A DNA stretch of 33,751 nt from a bacterium (GTDB lineage Bacteria > Margulisbacteria > Marinamargulisbacteria > GCA-2716485 > GCA-002719695). Below the pieces are notes generated by a model that was given only the letters and a program-made list of their open reading frames with translations, made no database searches and was not told the DNA's origin. The DNA lies in the NCBI GenBank assembly GCA_002719695.1, contig PBEQ01000041.1, forward strand, positions 1 through 33,751, given 5' to 3'. Below, piece after piece: positions 30,753 to 33,751 of this stretch. The position numbers and the translations under genes are program-made. Positions within the stretch are counted from its first letter, which is position 1; each line of letters begins with the position of its first letter.

Positions 30753-32267
30753 ATGAAATATATAGTTGTAATTATGGCATCCTTACTGATTAGTTCAGTA
30801 TATGCACAATTACCAGATAACATCAGTCTAGAAGCTGATTACGTTACGTATACAAAAAAATCAAACACCCTCCAAGCTAGATCAAATGTGCAACTAAGCT
30901 ACCAAAATTTAGATGTCTATACAGACAATTTTGAATTTAATACTGAGACAGGTGTGGTTTCATTTCCAACATCATTCATACTAAAAAATAGTATTCACAA
31001 TGCTAGTGGAGACTCTTTATATTATAACTACAACTTAAATAAGGGTTTTGCTAACAATATTAAAATCACCTCCCGTAAGTTAAATTTAAAAGCAGAAAAG
31101 ATTATTATTTCACCTCTAAAGACAACGCTACACAATAGCACCCTTTCAAACTGTAATTTGACTGACCCTCATATAACAATTTCATCAAAAGAAATTGATG
31201 TATACCCACTCTTAGGGGTGGTAAACGCAAAAAAAAACTGGCTACACATACATTTTCTACCATTTAAAATTCCGTTGCCGATAATCCCTTATGGCAATAA
31301 AAAACACTCTTTGTTAGGAAATAATCAATTTCTTCCAGAGTTTGGACAAAACTCAATTATGGGTTCGTATGCAATCTATAAATCATCCTACATTATCAAC
31401 AACTACATCTCTGGCACAGCAAACGTTGGCTACACTGAAAATCTATATTGGATATTAGGTGGGAGTAATATCCTTTATCAAAGTCCTAGATTCTCACAAG
31501 CTATTCAATATTATTATTATAATATTATTAAAGAACCTTCTATCCTAGCTGTTACAGACATTAATTTTAATATCCCAAATATACAAAGAAAAAAGAATCA
31601 AAACATCCTTGATACATTAATAAGACCTTTCACAAATCAAAATCAATTAAATAAAAAAAATATACAGTTAATTATTCAAAGAAATATAATCGAACATAGC
31701 TATTGGGTTGACCATCTACCAAAAATAGTACTGTCAAATAACAATTCATCTTTCTTATCATTTTTATTAAATACACAACTATTTTATTCTAAGACAAAGG
31801 AATCATCCACTAGATCCGTTTTAACCAAATCAGATCAATTATTTTTTAAAAGCACTTTAGAAAAATCTTTCTCACTACAAAAAAACATAAAATTCACACC
31901 ATCGCTTGATTTAAATACCAATAAATATGACAATAAAAAAAATTGGAATCGTTTATTTTTTATAACAAAATTATCAATAAACACACTACTTAATCCTGAA
32001 ATAAGCTATCTTCAAAAAGTACTCAATAAAGGCAAAAGTCCTTTTCTTTTTGAACAAGAATACGCACTTATTGATAATGAAATAGGCCTAAAAATTAGTG
32101 AGTCTAGAAAATCAATTGATATAACCTATGAAGGATATTACACACTAGAAAAAAGCAAATTTAGAAAACAAAAGATTGCTCTTTTATACAAATTCCACTG
32201 CTGGGGCTTAGGATTTAATTGGAAAATTAATGAAAATGCTTTCGCAATACAATTATCTTTGCATTAA
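30753..32267 (+). CDS. LptD/OstA-like outer-membrane protein
   Basis: Signal peptide, then OstA-like ISLEADYVTYTKKSNTLQARSNVQLSYQNLDVYTDNFEFN, LFLP-like HFLPFKIPLPIIPYG segment and beta-rich C-terminus. Confidence 0.7.
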   Translation: MKYIVVIMASLLISSVYAQLPDNISLEADYVTYTKKSNTLQARSNVQLSYQNLDVYTDNFEFNTETGVVSFPTSFILKNSIHNASGDSLYYNYNLNKGFANNIKITSRKLNLKAEKIIISPLKTTLHNSTLSNCNLTDPHITISSKEIDVYPLLGVVNAKKNWLHIHFLPFKIPLPIIPYGNKKHSLLGNNQFLPEFGQNSIMGSYAIYKSSYIINNYISGTANVGYTENLYWILGGSNILYQSPRFSQAIQYYYYNIIKEPSILAVTDINFNIPNIQRKKNQNILDTLIRPFTNQNQLNKKNIQLIIQRNIIEHSYWVDHLPKIVLSNNNSSFLSFLLNTQLFYSKTKESSTRSVLTKSDQLFFKSTLEKSFSLQKNIKFTPSLDLNTNKYDNKKNWNRLFFITKLSINTLLNPEISYLQKVLNKGKSPFLFEQEYALIDNEIGLKISESRKSIDITYEGYYTLEKSKFRKQKIALLYKFHCWGLGFNWKINENAFAIQLSLH

Positions 32268-32382
32268 TAAACTGTAAGTTTTTATGTTAGTTTTAAACTC
32301 AAACAAAAAACAAAACAATGAATCCAATTTGTTTTTCCCAAAATAATGTTCTATATTATAAATTTACCGTATAATAGCTATC

Positions 32383-32862
32383 ATGAGTAACGAATTATCT
32401 GATATATTCATGATAAAAAAAACAAAAACCCATGAATCAGTAACATTTAAAATAAAAGATACCGTAGATGTTGTCTGGATGAGTCAAAAAACACTAGCAA
32501 ACTTTTTTGAGATACCATTTAAAAAACTACTAAAACCTTTAAATGACACTTTAAATGAACTTAACAGCAACAAGAAGATACATATTCGCACCATATCATA
32601 TGTACAAAACAACCAAGGGTCTTCACAAGCTATCCAAGAAATACAATATTCGTTTTTTATTGTTTCGTGGTTAGCATTCAAACTAGATACAGCTGTTGCA
32701 AAAGCATTTCAAGAGTGGGTAATTAAATCACATTTTACACTATCAAAAAATGGCTTTATTATTGATAAAAAAAGGGTAAATCAAGCCACAAAAAGAATAC
32801 AAAAATTAACTAATGCTGTTTCAAAAATTAACAAGACCGCAACCGCTCAACAATCATCTTAA
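32383..32862 (+). CDS. RhuM-family (virulence RhuM-like) protein
   Basis: VWMSQKTLANFFEIPFKKLLKPLNDTLNE...IRTISYVQNN...IQYSFFIVSWLAFKLDTAVAKAFQEWVIKSHFTLSKNGFIIDKKRVNQ follows the RhuM pattern. Confidence 0.6.
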   Translation: MSNELSDIFMIKKTKTHESVTFKIKDTVDVVWMSQKTLANFFEIPFKKLLKPLNDTLNELNSNKKIHIRTISYVQNNQGSSQAIQEIQYSFFIVSWLAFKLDTAVAKAFQEWVIKSHFTLSKNGFIIDKKRVNQATKRIQKLTNAVSKINKTATAQQSS

Positions 32863-33751
32863 CAACACTAACAAGGCGAACCATCTCATCCATAGTATTT
32901 GTAAGCCCAAGACTTATCCGAATACTTGATTTATTATCTTCAACAGCAACCCCTAAAGCAGCTAAAACATGTGAAGGCTCAATAGAGCCTACAGAACAGG
33001 CAGATCCAGTAGATAAAGCTATCCCCTCAAGATCACAATTCATAGCCAAAGCATAGCCACTACATCCTTGAAACGTAATATTTAACGTATTAGACAAAGA
33101 TAATTCAGAATTCACACCATTTATAATGGTGCCAGTCATTTTCAGTAATTCATTTTTTAAATAATTAATTAATGAACGAGTATGGACTTCATAACGAGCA
33201 ACATCCAAGTGAGTAACAGCAACACCAAAAGCAATAATACCCGGAACGTTTTCTGTAGATGCTCTAAGACCTCGCTCATGGAACCCTCCGTGTAACAATG
33301 GCAACATCTTTGATTCATCCTTAACATACAAGGCCCCAACTCCTTTTGGGGCATAAATTTTATGAGATGAAAATGACATAAAATCAACATCCAAATCCGT
33401 AACATTAAAATCATGTTTTCCTAAGACTTGCACGGCATCAGTATGAAACATGGCACCTTTTTCATGAGCTATTTCGGTTAATTTCTTTATATCTTGAATT
33501 GTCCCAATTTCATTATTACCAAATACAATACTTACTAACTTTGTATACGATTTAAAAAGAGTTTGGTATTGTGCTAAGTTAATATATCCATCTTGATCTA
33601 CCGGTATAACATCATATTCAACACCATAAGATCGTAAATATTCCATAGTAACATTGACACTAGAATGCTCAATCGCTGATATTAAAATATGTACCGGCTC
33701 TTTTGAATATTGCCTTAAATCAGAAAAATATTTTAATACTTGGTTATTAGA
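32828..33751 (-). CDS. Cysteine desulfurase (NifS/IscS-like), 5' end beyond the right edge
   Basis: Frame stays open to the edge (SNNQVLKYFSDLRQ...ISAIEHSSVNVTMEYL). VSIVFGNNEIGTIQDI, HTDAVQVLGKHDF, DFMSFSSHKIYAPKGVGALYV, STGSACSVGSIEPSHVL. Confidence 0.95.
   Translation of the reverse strand, partial: SNNQVLKYFSDLRQYSKEPVHILISAIEHSSVNVTMEYLRSYGVEYDVIPVDQDGYINLAQYQTLFKSYTKLVSIVFGNNEIGTIQDIKKLTEIAHEKGAMFHTDAVQVLGKHDFNVTDLDVDFMSFSSHKIYAPKGVGALYVKDESKMLPLLHGGFHERGLRASTENVPGIIAFGVAVTHLDVARYEVHTRSLINYLKNELLKMTGTIINGVNSELSLSNTLNITFQGCSGYALAMNCDLEGIALSTGSACSVGSIEPSHVLAALGVAVEDNKSSIRISLGLTNTMDEMVRLVSVVKMIVERLRSC

Overview
AT-rich, gene-dense bacterial chromosomal window of mostly housekeeping genes. 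Contents in order: the 3' part of an aquaporin-family channel; a glycerol cluster (glpK, an interrupted glpD, and a GDPD-family phosphodiesterase); a PilC/pilin pair; an XRE-type regulator; a gap-pgk-lspA-rluD-M23 run; a small-lipoprotein/secreted-protein pair; a DUF423 protein; a three-gene sugar cluster (TIM barrel, aldonolactone/alditol oxidase-like flavoprotein, L-galactose dehydrogenase-like aldo/keto reductase); gyrB-gyrA; a tRNA-Tyr embedded in a minus-strand gene run; an orphan sensor kinase; rlmB; a class III aminotransferase; a XerC/D recombinase; an M15-like peptidase; tmRNA; a DCC-like protein; a DUF2237 protein; dnaB; an LptD/OstA-like protein; a RhuM-like protein; and a cysteine desulfurase cut by the right edge. 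The LptD-like protein suggests a diderm host. The observations most worth checking are: (1) glpD is split by one in-frame TAA, with conserved sequence continuing in the same frame; (2) the sugar cluster resembles the last two steps of ascorbate-type (aldonolactone) synthesis, and its oxidase lacks the usual covalent-FAD His; (3) tRNA-Tyr directly abuts a secreted-protein gene that has no canonical start codon after the tRNA; (4) the tmRNA tag reading is unusual; (5) an unlisted small lipoprotein gene is ATGA-coupled to an orphan secreted protein; (6) strand composition flips near the left edge. No CRISPR array, transposon or obvious defence island was seen.
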